Of a stretch of 64,000 nucleotides of DNA, positions 51,683 to 59,875 are shown one piece after another; position 1 is the first letter of the stretch; the number at the start of each line of letters is the position of its first letter. The notes beneath the pieces were generated by a model that worked only from the letters and a program-made list of their open reading frames with translations, was not told the origin of the DNA and did not search any database. This DNA is from Opitutaceae bacterium EW11. Its GTDB lineage: Bacteria > Verrucomicrobiota > Verrucomicrobiia > Opitutales > Opitutaceae. Made by a program: the position numbers and the translations under genes. The stretch is taken from contig QAYY01000013.1 of the NCBI GenBank assembly GCA_003054665.1, positions 372,001-436,000 on the forward strand. The letters are read 5' to 3'.

Positions 51683-53988
51683 AACGCCTCCTGTCCGCCT
51701 CCCTCGCCGTCGTGGTCGCGCCGATCCTTTTCGGCGCCCCTGAGCCCGCGCCCAAGGACGTCTCCCTCGGCGGGCCCGAGGTCGTGAAGGTGGACTGGAA
51801 CACCCGTTCCCTGCAGACCGCCGACCTGAACGGCGACGGTCTGCTCGATCTGATGGTGGTGAACAACGATCGGTCGGCGATCGATCTGTTGTATCAAGTG
51901 AAGCCGGGAACGCCCGCGCAGAAAAGTCCCGCCTCGGCGCGGAGCAATCGCTGGGACCCCGTGCTCGAGGATGCGCGCTTCCGCAAGGCGAGCGTGACCA
52001 CGGGCGTGACGGTCTTCGATCTCGCCTCGGGCGACTTCAACGGCGACGGGCGTATCGACGTCGCTTATACCGGGGATCCGCAACTGCTGACGCTCCGGCT
52101 GCAGCAGGCCGACGGTTCGTGGTCGGAGAAACGCATTCCGGAGGCTCCCGTGCCCTCGCAGCTCGTGGGCTCGCTTCGGTCGGGCGACCTCGACCGCGAC
52201 GGTCGCACCGATCTCGCGATACTCGGGCAGAAGGAGCTCGCGGTGTTTTTCCAGGAGAAGGGCGGCGATCTCGGAGCTCCCGAACGCTACACGCTGCCGG
52301 ACGAGAGTTGCTACGGCCTCGAGCTGGTCGACGTGAACGGCGACGGCCGCACTGATCTCGTTTACCTCTGCGGCAACGCCCGCGAGCCGGTCCGTGTGCG
52401 CCTGCAGATGGGCGAGCGGCAGTTCGGGCCGGAGCAGGCCTACGCGATTCGTCCGACGCGTTGCACACTTCAGGTTCTCCAGCCCGCCACGGCGAAGGTC
52501 CCGGCGGTTTTCGCCTTCGCCCAGGACGCCACGGGGCAGTTCGAGGAATTCCGCCTTGAGCCCGCGAAGTCCGACGACCAGACGCTGCAGCTGAGACCCC
52601 GCGTTTTCAGTCCGCGCCCCGGAAGCAAGTCCGCCGCGAGCTATGCCCTTGGCGATTTCGACGGGGACGGTCAGATCGACGTCGCGGTCAGCGATCCCGA
52701 CGGTGCCCAGGTATACCTCTATCTGCGCCAGCGCGACGGCGGTTTCACGCGACCGGAGCGGTATCCGGTGTTCTCCGACGCGCGCGGCATCGCCGCGGGA
52801 GATTGGGAGGGCAACGGCCGCGCCGATCTCTTTGTCGCCAGTCCGAAGGAGCAGAGCGTGGGAATTTCCCATTTCACGTCCGACGGCCGGCTTTCCTATC
52901 CGCAGCCGCTCCCGGTCACCGGCCGCCCCGTGGCTCTCGCGGTCGGCAGGTTGAAGGAGGGAGGACCGCTGCACCTCGCCGTAATTCGCGAGGAAAAAGG
53001 CAAACGCGCGCTCGAGCTCCTCGTGCGCAAGGGCGACTCCGCGGAGCTGGTGAAGTCAATCGAGCTGGCCGGGCTCAAGACGGATCCGCGCGCCGTCCGC
53101 TTCATCGACGCCAACCAGGACGGCAAGATGGACCTCGCGGTGTTCTCCCCGCTGGATGCGCTCAGGATTTTCGTTCAGGGCGACAATGCCTCGTTCACCG
53201 ATGCCTCGACCGTTCCCGGTTTCCGTCGCGGGTTGGTGGACAACCTCGACGCGGCGGCGGCGACGCTGGGCGACCTCAATGGCGACGGAAAGCCCGAGTT
53301 GATCGTGAGCAGTGGCAATTTCGCCCGCGCTCTGCGGGTGGACGACAAGGGCCAGATCAGCGTGATCGATCAGTTCAACGCCCGGGATTCCACGGCGGAG
53401 ATCGCGACCTCTCTCGTGCTGCCTCAGCCGGGGAAGAAGGGGCAGCGCCCCGCCGTCGTGCTCTACGACAACAAGACGAATGCGTTCCAGATCTTGAAGG
53501 CCAACGACCAGAAACTGTATCAGGTTTCCGATACGACGCCGGCCGGAAAGATCGAGGTCGTCGGGGCCGAGGTGCTGACCACGTCGAAAAACGGCACGGA
53601 GGGCTTCGTCTTCGGCAAGGACCGCTTTTGGTGGCTTCCGCTCGGACGCGGCGATCTCACCGCGACGACGGTGGCGACGCACGCCACCGACCTGCCGGAC
53701 ATCCATTACAGCGACGTCGTGGTGGGTGACCTGAACGGCGACGGGGTGGCGGAGGCGGTTTGCATCGATCCGGACAAAAACGTGATCGAAGTGCTCGGCC
53801 GCGCTCCGGAAAAGCGCTGGGAGAGTCGGCTGCATTTCAAGGTTTTCGAGACGGACGAGCATTTCCAGGGGCACAAAGGCCCGCCGCAGGAGCCGCGTGA
53901 GACCGTGGTCGCCGACGTCACCGGCGACGGCAAGAAGGACCTCGTCCTCCTCGTGCACGACCGCATCCTGGTTTACCCGCAGGAGTAG
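51679..53988 (+). CDS. Secreted FG-GAP/VCBS repeat protein
   Basis: The 769-residue protein starts with GTG (overlapping the previous stop, GTGA). The signal sequence is KRLLSASLAVVVAPILFG. It has many FG-GAP/VCBS-type blades with calcium-binding loops of the DxNGDGxxD kind: DLNGDGLLDLMVV, DFNGDGRIDVAYT, DVNGDGRTDLVYL, DFDGDGQIDVAVS, DLNGDGKPELIVS and DLNGDGVAEAVCI. These form integrin-like propellers found in bacterial surface proteins. It probably binds ligands or partner proteins outside the cell; with its partner gene it forms a secreted pair. Confidence 0.85.
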   Translation: MKRLLSASLAVVVAPILFGAPEPAPKDVSLGGPEVVKVDWNTRSLQTADLNGDGLLDLMVVNNDRSAIDLLYQVKPGTPAQKSPASARSNRWDPVLEDARFRKASVTTGVTVFDLASGDFNGDGRIDVAYTGDPQLLTLRLQQADGSWSEKRIPEAPVPSQLVGSLRSGDLDRDGRTDLAILGQKELAVFFQEKGGDLGAPERYTLPDESCYGLELVDVNGDGRTDLVYLCGNAREPVRVRLQMGERQFGPEQAYAIRPTRCTLQVLQPATAKVPAVFAFAQDATGQFEEFRLEPAKSDDQTLQLRPRVFSPRPGSKSAASYALGDFDGDGQIDVAVSDPDGAQVYLYLRQRDGGFTRPERYPVFSDARGIAAGDWEGNGRADLFVASPKEQSVGISHFTSDGRLSYPQPLPVTGRPVALAVGRLKEGGPLHLAVIREEKGKRALELLVRKGDSAELVKSIELAGLKTDPRAVRFIDANQDGKMDLAVFSPLDALRIFVQGDNASFTDASTVPGFRRGLVDNLDAAAATLGDLNGDGKPELIVSSGNFARALRVDDKGQISVIDQFNARDSTAEIATSLVLPQPGKKGQRPAVVLYDNKTNAFQILKANDQKLYQVSDTTPAGKIEVVGAEVLTTSKNGTEGFVFGKDRFWWLPLGRGDLTATTVATHATDLPDIHYSDVVVGDLNGDGVAEAVCIDPDKNVIEVLGRAPEKRWESRLHFKVFETDEHFQGHKGPPQEPRETVVADVTGDGKKDLVLLVHDRILVYPQE

Positions 53989-54052
53989 CGCGCCGGTTCT
54001 GCGGGGAACTCGGACCGCTGGCTCCCGACCGCTCGCGTCGGTGGGATCTCAC

Positions 54053-54073
54053 CGGTATCGGATTCCGATACCG
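54053..54073. repeat. Perfect 10-bp palindrome, 1-bp centre
   Basis: The arms CGGTATCGGA and TCCGATACCG flank a single T. This is the longest near-uninterrupted palindrome I found, in the convergent space between the FG-GAP gene and the phosphatase fusion. It is too tight for an RNA hairpin loop without opening the centre, so a DNA-binding site is also possible. Confidence 0.75.
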
Positions 54074-54092
54074 AGGCGCGGACAGCGGCCGC

Positions 54093-54126
54093 GCCCTCCA
54101 GTCGATTCCCCGTTTGCCTGGAGGGC
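54093..54126. repeat. 9-bp inverted repeat between convergent genes
   Basis: GCCCTCCAG and CTGGAGGGC are perfect arms 16 nt apart, 35 bp before the phosphatase-fusion stop. A bidirectional terminator role is possible, but neither side has a T tract. Confidence 0.5.
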
Positions 54127-54160
54127 TCGCCGTTGTGCGGGCCTCAAGGGGCACCGCGCG

Positions 54161-55954
54161 TCAGATACGCTCAGGCTTTTCGTGCCGGAGCGACTCGACG
54201 ACGTCCTTGAATTTTTGCCGATTGCTGGCCGACGCCTCCATCAGCGCTTCATGCGCCGAAAGGATCAGTTCCGAGCAGGCCTGCTGCGTGTCGTTGGGCG
54301 TGATCGCCATCGCGACCTGAGGTTGAGGCGACGGATCGTGGCTGACGTTGAACAAATGCAGCACACCCATCTCGTGCAGCTGACCGACGACGCGTTTGCC
54401 GGGTTGGTGGAGGATCAGATCTTCCGCCTGTTGCAGGAGGAGGCCGAGCATCGTCGAGTCCATCGCTTCGCACTCGGAGAGGTCCACGTGGAAAGGCGGC
54501 GTCGCGCGCTCTTTGGCCTGCTTCACCATTTCGCGAAGCGCCGGGGCCAACTGCCAGGTCATCAGGCCGCTGAGTTGGATCACGCAGCTCTTTTCGCGGA
54601 AACCGGCGTGGATCTGGCCTCGGACGTCGGTGCGCACGTGGCGCAGCTTTTCCGGCATCACGATTTTCACGGAGTCCGGAATGATATCGTCCCGGGAATG
54701 CGGGAGCTCCGAGGGGTGCACGCCGTTGCGGGACGCGACGAGGAAGGTGATATCGTCGGTGGGCGCGACGCCTTCCAGGTGCCCCAGCAGGTGCTTCTCG
54801 AGGTTTTCGGCGATTGAGCGGGCGGGCTGCGTATGCTGCTGCCCCATGATCTCCTGCAGCCGAGCAGCGGAGAACTCCTTGCCCTCGGTGTTGCGGACCT
54901 CGGAAAGCCCGTCGGAATAAAAGAGCAGGGCGTCGCCCGAGTTCAGCTGGAAGGAGGACGCCTTGTAGTCCGGGTTCGCTTGGGTGCCGAGGACGATTCC
55001 CGAGTCGGCCACCTGGCTCCGCACACCGTCCGCCGAGACGAGGATCGGGGCAGGGTGCCCGGCCGACGCGACGGAGGTCTGGCCCGTCCGCGGGTCGAGC
55101 ACGCAATAAACCATCGAGACGAAGATCGGGGGCTCGAATTTCTCCTCCAGCAGCGCGTCGTTCATGTAGCGGAGCACGGCGGCGGGATCTCCAAACAGGG
55201 CGTCGTCCGGAGCCGAATGCCTCCGGGCCCGCATGAGTTCGCGGAACGTCACCGTGATCATCGCCGCGCTGACGCCGTGGCCGGCGACGTCGACCAGGTA
55301 GAGCGCAAGGCGGCCATCCGCGAGCGACAGGGTGCCGAAGAAGTCGCCGCCGAGTTGATCGCAGGGCGCGTAATAGCCGAAGAAGTCGTAACCCGAGATG
55401 CGGGGGAAGCCCGCGGGAAGGAACGTGCGCTGCACGCGCTGCGCCTTGAGCAGGTCCGACTCGAGCGCTTCCTCCTGCTGTCGCAGCTGGCCGAACGCCT
55501 CGTGAAGCCGGAGCAGGCTGTATTCGAGCTTGGTGTTCTGCTCGCGCAGGTTTTCCAGCAGGGCGTCGCGCTCGCGCGTCAGGCGTCCACTTTCCGCGGC
55601 GCGGTCGACCACCATGGTGAGCGCCGCCAGCTCCGGGATGGGTTTGTCGATGAAATCGAAAACGCCGATTTTCAGAGCGGAGATGATGTCGCGGCGCGTT
55701 CCGAGACCGGACATCAGAATGCACACCGCCTGGGCCTGCAGGCTTTTCACCCGCCGGATCAGCTCCAGCCCGTCCATGCCGGGCATGGAGATGTCGGAGA
55801 TCACGAGGTCGTAGATTCGGTCCTCGACCAGGCGGAGGGCCTCGATGCCGTTTCCGGCCACGTCGCAATGATCCCTGCGGTGGCGGAAGAACTCTTTCAT
55901 CACCTGCAGGATCAGGTCTTCGTCGTCGACCACCAACACGCGTAAATCAGCCAT
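54161..55954 (-). CDS. Receiver-PP2C (RsbU-like)-STAS fusion protein
   Basis: The 597-residue protein has a receiver domain (about 1-125; VLVVDDEDLILQVMKEFFRH; phospho-Asp54 in VISDISMPGMDG). A coiled linker of about 50 residues leads into a PP2C/SpoIIE phosphatase (LGGDFFG, VDVAGHGVSAAM, SAGHPAPIL, FYSDGLSE and DDITFLV, about 180-410). A C-terminal STAS domain (about 460-560) contains SECEAMDSTMLGLLLQQA, where Ser/Thr is the residue phosphorylated in anti-sigma factor antagonists. The combination suggests a receiver-controlled partner-switching module. It lies downstream of mutS on the same strand; no sigma or anti-sigma gene is adjacent. Confidence 0.9.
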   Translation of the reverse strand: MADLRVLVVDDEDLILQVMKEFFRHRRDHCDVAGNGIEALRLVEDRIYDLVISDISMPGMDGLELIRRVKSLQAQAVCILMSGLGTRRDIISALKIGVFDFIDKPIPELAALTMVVDRAAESGRLTRERDALLENLREQNTKLEYSLLRLHEAFGQLRQQEEALESDLLKAQRVQRTFLPAGFPRISGYDFFGYYAPCDQLGGDFFGTLSLADGRLALYLVDVAGHGVSAAMITVTFRELMRARRHSAPDDALFGDPAAVLRYMNDALLEEKFEPPIFVSMVYCVLDPRTGQTSVASAGHPAPILVSADGVRSQVADSGIVLGTQANPDYKASSFQLNSGDALLFYSDGLSEVRNTEGKEFSAARLQEIMGQQHTQPARSIAENLEKHLLGHLEGVAPTDDITFLVASRNGVHPSELPHSRDDIIPDSVKIVMPEKLRHVRTDVRGQIHAGFREKSCVIQLSGLMTWQLAPALREMVKQAKERATPPFHVDLSECEAMDSTMLGLLLQQAEDLILHQPGKRVVGQLHEMGVLHLFNVSHDPSPQPQVAMAITPNDTQQACSELILSAHEALMEASASNRQKFKDVVESLRHEKPERI

Positions 55955-56059
55955 AAGCTTCTCGGGGTTGAGGCTCGGACACCGACACGGCGCGACGGTG
56001 CGTCGTATCTACCCAAAGGAAATCACGGCAGACGGCGCCGCAAGCGACCCCAGCCGAAA

Positions 56060-56104
56060 CCCGGGAATTTTACCGTCTACCGAGGTAAAAAGCGCCTTCC
56101 CGGG
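56060..56104. repeat. Long bulged hairpin between mutS and the phosphatase fusion
   Basis: CCCGGGAA-TTTTACC pairs with GGTAAAA-(6-nt bulge)-TTCCCGGG around a 9-nt loop, giving 15 pairs in total. It lies 79 bp after the mutS stop and 106 bp before the phosphatase start. It may terminate mutS transcription or form a 5' structure of the next message. Confidence 0.55.
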
Positions 56105-56182
56105 CTGGTCGGAGGCGTGTCTTTTGCCTGGGCGACCCGCCGCTCCCGCCGGCGAAACCAACCGTCCGTATCCAGGCGCCGC

Positions 56183-58732
56183 CTACAAAAGGCTGAGCTG
56201 TCCGTCGTCCGGCGCCTTGACCGAAATCTTTCTCTTCGGCTTGGCCTGAGGCGACGGCAATTCGACCGAGGCGTCGTCCGACTCGAGTCGCGAAAGGATG
56301 GTTTTCGCGCGATCGATCACGGTCAGCGGAAGGCCCGCCAGCCGGGCGACCTGGATGCCGTAGCTCCGGTCCGCCGCGCCCGGGACCACGCGCCGCACGA
56401 AAACGATGTCGTCGTTCCACTCCTTCACCGCGACGGAGAGATTGCGCAGCCGCGGCAGGTGTTTTTCGAGCTGGGTCAGCTCCTGGTAGTGGGTCGCGAA
56501 GAGCGTGCGCGGTCCGCGCGTCGGGTCCCGGTGCAGGTGCTCCACGACGGCCCAGGCGATGCTCAAACCGTCGTAGGTCGAGGTGCCGCGGCCGATCTCG
56601 TCGAGGATGATGAGACTCCGGTCGGTGGCGTTGTTGAGGATGTTCGCCGTTTCGTTCATCTCGACCATGAACGTCGAGTTGCCGCGCGCCAGGTCGTCGC
56701 TGGCGCCGACGCGCGAAAAGATGCGATCCACCAGACCGATCCGGCACCGGGCAGCAGGCACCCAGCAACCGATCTGCGCGAGCAGCGCGATGAGCGCGAC
56801 CTGCCGGATGTACGTCGACTTGCCGGCCATGTTGGGACCGGTGATCAAGGCGATCTGCGCCTCCTCGCAGGACAGCTGGGTGTCGTTGGGCACGAAAGCC
56901 TGCGGCGAGGAGGTCACGGCGGGATCCTTGAGCATCTGCTCCACCACCGGATGTCGGCCGTCGACGATTTCCAGCACGGAGCCTTCGTCGATGGCCGGTT
57001 GGGAGTAGTCCCAGTCGCGCGCCAGCGAAGCCCAGCCGGCGAGCACGTCGAGTTCGGCCAGCGCTTCGGCCGTGCGAGCGAGGCCGACGGATTCGTCGAG
57101 GACGGCCTCGACCAGTTTGGCGAACAGGTCCATCTCGCGGGCGAGGGCATTTTCCTCGGCGTGGAAGATCTCCTTTTCCTTTAGCCGCAGCGCCTCGGTG
57201 ACGTAACGCTCGCCGTTCACCGTGGTTTGCCGGCGTAGGTAATCGGCGGGTACAAGGTGCAGGTTGGCCTTGGTCACCTCGATGTAGTACCCGAAATTAT
57301 TCGTGAACCTGACCTTCAGACTGCGGATGCCCGTGCGCTCCTGCTCCTGGCGCTCCAAGTCGGAGAGCCAGGTTTTGTTGTCGGTCGTGAGGGAACGCAG
57401 CCGGTCGAGCTCCGAATCGTAGCCTGCCCGGATGAATCCGCCGTCCTGAAGATCGGCGGGGAGTTCGTCGGCCAGGGCGCGGGTGAGAAGCGCGCGGAGT
57501 TCGGCGAAATCCTGGAGCCTGCAGCCCAGCTCGCAGAGACGCGGCGCTTCCTGGCAGGCGGTGATGGCGGCGCGGAGCGCGGGGATCTGCGCGAGGGTGT
57601 CGCGGATGCCGCCCAGCTCGCGCGGATTGCGCAGACGATTCTGAATACGGCCGAGGATGCGGGGAATATCGCGGATTTGCGGCAAGCTCTGGCGGAGCTC
57701 GGCCAAGCCGGGACCGTTTTGGATCAGCTCGCCGACGACGATCTGGCGGCGCTGGATCTCGGGAAGTTCGAGGGTGGGCGCGGCCAGCCAGCGCTCGAGC
57801 AGGCGCGCGCCCGCGGCGGTTTGGGTGCGATTGATCGCTCCGATGAGCGAGCCTTCCCGGTTTCCGCGGGCGGAGGCGAAAACCTCCAGATTGCGGAGCG
57901 TGGCCGGATCGACGAGGAGAGTGCGGGCGCTGCGATATTCCTGGAGGCTGCGCAGGTTTTCCGGTTTCGCGCAGAGATTCTCGGTGGCGTAGTGCACCAG
58001 AGCACCGGCGGGCCCGAGACCCGGGTGCTGGCTGTCCAGACCGAAGCCTTGAAGATTCAGCACGCGGAGCGCCTCCATCACGGACTTGGCGCCGGCGGCC
58101 GTCTCGAACTGATACGCGGGGAGCTCGCTCACGAGGCGCATCGCGCAGAACTGATGGAGCGCGTGCAGCCCGGTCGCGTCGTGGGGCGCCTGTTTCCAAC
58201 TCTCGACGCTGCCTTCGGCCGTCAGAAGTTCGGCCGGGTCGAGGGCGGAGAGGACGGGCAGAAGATTCTCGAGACGCGTATCGGTGGCCACGCGGAACTC
58301 GCCGGTCGAAAGGTCGAGCCAGGCGGCGTGCAGGCCGTGTTTGTCGTGGTTGATCGCGCAGAGGTAGTGGTTGCGCGAGGCGTCGAGCTGGCTGGCGGCG
58401 AGGGTCGTACCGGGAGTCAGGATACGCGTGAGCTGCCGCTTCACGAGTTTGCCCGGCTTTGCAGCCTCCTGCTGATCGCAGACGGCGACTTTTTTTCCGG
58501 CGGCGAGCAGCTTCGTGAGGTAATTGTCCGCCGCGTGAAACGGAATGCCGGCCATCGGATAGTCCTGGCGCTTCGTCAGCGTCAGCCCAAGGAGCCTCGA
58601 GGCGATCTCCGCGTCCTCGAAAAACATCTCGAAGAAGTCCCCCAGACGGAAGAGCAGCAGGGTGTCGCGCGGCAACCCGCGCTTCACTTCGAAGTACTGC
58701 TGCATCATCGGCGTCAATTTGGCTTCAGCCAT
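56183..58732 (-). CDS. mutS: DNA mismatch repair protein MutS
   Basis: MutS recognises mismatches and starts repair. The 849-residue protein has the mismatch-reading motif LLLFRLGDFFEMFFEDAEIA (Phe-x-Glu) at residues 28-47. Connector, lever and clamp domains follow, and the ATPase domain has Walker A LITGPNMAGKSTYIRQ, FMVEMNETANILNNATDRSL and LDEIGRGTSTYDGLS. The C-terminal helix-turn-helix (YGIQVARLAGLPLTVIDRAK) is present. The start at 58732 gives MAEAKLTPMMQQYFEVKRGL, standard for MutS1. A heptamer-type repeat begins three bases upstream of the start codon. Confidence 0.97.
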   Translation of the reverse strand: MAEAKLTPMMQQYFEVKRGLPRDTLLLFRLGDFFEMFFEDAEIASRLLGLTLTKRQDYPMAGIPFHAADNYLTKLLAAGKKVAVCDQQEAAKPGKLVKRQLTRILTPGTTLAASQLDASRNHYLCAINHDKHGLHAAWLDLSTGEFRVATDTRLENLLPVLSALDPAELLTAEGSVESWKQAPHDATGLHALHQFCAMRLVSELPAYQFETAAGAKSVMEALRVLNLQGFGLDSQHPGLGPAGALVHYATENLCAKPENLRSLQEYRSARTLLVDPATLRNLEVFASARGNREGSLIGAINRTQTAAGARLLERWLAAPTLELPEIQRRQIVVGELIQNGPGLAELRQSLPQIRDIPRILGRIQNRLRNPRELGGIRDTLAQIPALRAAITACQEAPRLCELGCRLQDFAELRALLTRALADELPADLQDGGFIRAGYDSELDRLRSLTTDNKTWLSDLERQEQERTGIRSLKVRFTNNFGYYIEVTKANLHLVPADYLRRQTTVNGERYVTEALRLKEKEIFHAEENALAREMDLFAKLVEAVLDESVGLARTAEALAELDVLAGWASLARDWDYSQPAIDEGSVLEIVDGRHPVVEQMLKDPAVTSSPQAFVPNDTQLSCEEAQIALITGPNMAGKSTYIRQVALIALLAQIGCWVPAARCRIGLVDRIFSRVGASDDLARGNSTFMVEMNETANILNNATDRSLIILDEIGRGTSTYDGLSIAWAVVEHLHRDPTRGPRTLFATHYQELTQLEKHLPRLRNLSVAVKEWNDDIVFVRRVVPGAADRSYGIQVARLAGLPLTVIDRAKTILSRLESDDASVELPSPQAKPKRKISVKAPDDGQLSLL

Positions 58733-59065
58733 GGGAGTCGGAGATCTGGGGGACGGAGGTCAGAGGTCGGAGAATAAAGATCGGAAGACGGATGGAAGTC
58801 GGACGCGCCGGGAGCATCCCGGGATGGTGTATTGGCGCGCCAGCCGGCGGTCATCAGAGGTGAGAAGTTTGCCCGAGAAAATGAAAAACTCGCGGCGCGG
58901 GTCGCGCGTGGTCCGTTTCCTAGGGCGGGCGAATGTTCGAAGCCCGGAAGGCCCCCGCAACCCGTCCAGCGCCCCGCAGTGTTTCCTTGTCCTCCCGCCT
59001 CAGCCCTCTGTAGCTCCTCCACCTCCGAACTCCGAGAATCCGGCTTCTGACCTCTTTCCTCCGCC
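58733..59065. other. mutS-hydrolase divergent intergenic region (333 bp)
   Basis: The entire space is filled by an inverted heptamer element (58735-59063) with a GC-rich core that contains GGCGCGCC and CCCGGGA. Both genes must take their promoters from within this element, because its ends are 2-3 bp from the two start codons. Confidence 0.6.
58735..59063. repeat. Inverted heptamer-repeat arms with GC-rich core (mutS-hydrolase)
   Basis: The left arm (58735-58803) reads GTCGGAG, ATCTGGG, GGACGGA(G), GTCAGAG, GTCGGAG, AATAAAG, ATCGGAA. The complement of the right arm (58981-59063) includes GTCAGAA, GCCGGAT, TCTCGGA, GTTCGGA, GGTGGAG. The core has the small hairpin CCGGGAGCATCCCGG and GGCGCGCC. 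It is the longest member of the family in the window. Confidence 0.6.
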
Positions 59066-59839
59066 ATGACCGTACATCTCCATCACCGCGATTTCGGCGG
59101 CTCCGGGAAGCCGCCGTTGATCCTGCTGCACGGGCTCTTGGGTTCGTCGCGCAATTGGCAGACGGCGGGGACCGACTTGGCGCAGCGGCATCATGTCGTC
59201 GCGTTGGATCTGCGGAATCACGGGCGTTCGCCGCACACGGACGAGATGTCCTACGAGGCGATGGTGGGGGACGTGCTGACCTGGATGGACGCGCATCATC
59301 TGACGTCGGCGACGCTGCTCGGGCACAGCATGGGGGGAAAGGTCGCGATGCTCCTGGCCTGCCGCCACGCGGCGCGGGTGGGGCGGCTCGTCGTGGTGGA
59401 CATTGCGCCCAAGGACTACCTGTCGCATGCGCACCGGTCCGAGTTTGCCGCGATGAACGAGCTCGATCTGCGCTCGCTGCAGTCGCGGGGCGAGGCCGAG
59501 CTGCGCTTCGAATCCCGGGTGCCCGACTGGGCGATGCGGAAATTCCTGACCACGAATCTGGAGCGACGTGGCGAAACGAATACGTGGCATTGGCTCATCA
59601 ATCTGCCTGTGCTGACGGAGAAACTCGCTGACCTGGAGAAAAGCCCGCTCGCGCCGTCGGACCTTTACGCGGGGCCGACCCGCTTTGTGACCGGAGGCAA
59701 ATCCAGCTACGTCGAGCCTGCCGACTGGGCGGGGATTCAACAGCACTTTCCGAAGGCGACGCTGGAAGTCATCTCAGGATCGGGACACAACCCGCACATG
59801 GAGACGCGGGCGGAGTTTGTCCGCGCGGTGGAGGGCTGA
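59066..59839 (+). CDS. Alpha/beta-fold hydrolase (YbfF-like)
   Basis: The 257-residue esterase-type enzyme has the oxyanion loop LILLHGLLGSSRNW, VVALDLRNHGRS, the nucleophile elbow ATLLGHSMGGKVAMLL (Ser in GHSMG), the cap region and a C-terminal catalytic His in VISGSGHNPHMETRAEFV. The closest known type is E. coli YbfF, an acyl-CoA/short-ester hydrolase, but the physiological substrate is unknown. It starts directly after a heptamer element that abuts its ATG. Confidence 0.92.
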   Translation: MTVHLHHRDFGGSGKPPLILLHGLLGSSRNWQTAGTDLAQRHHVVALDLRNHGRSPHTDEMSYEAMVGDVLTWMDAHHLTSATLLGHSMGGKVAMLLACRHAARVGRLVVVDIAPKDYLSHAHRSEFAAMNELDLRSLQSRGEAELRFESRVPDWAMRKFLTTNLERRGETNTWHWLINLPVLTEKLADLEKSPLAPSDLYAGPTRFVTGGKSSYVEPADWAGIQQHFPKATLEVISGSGHNPHMETRAEFVRAVEG

Positions 59840-59875
59840 GCGCCGCCGCGTCGCATCCGCCAATCGGCCGAGGCG

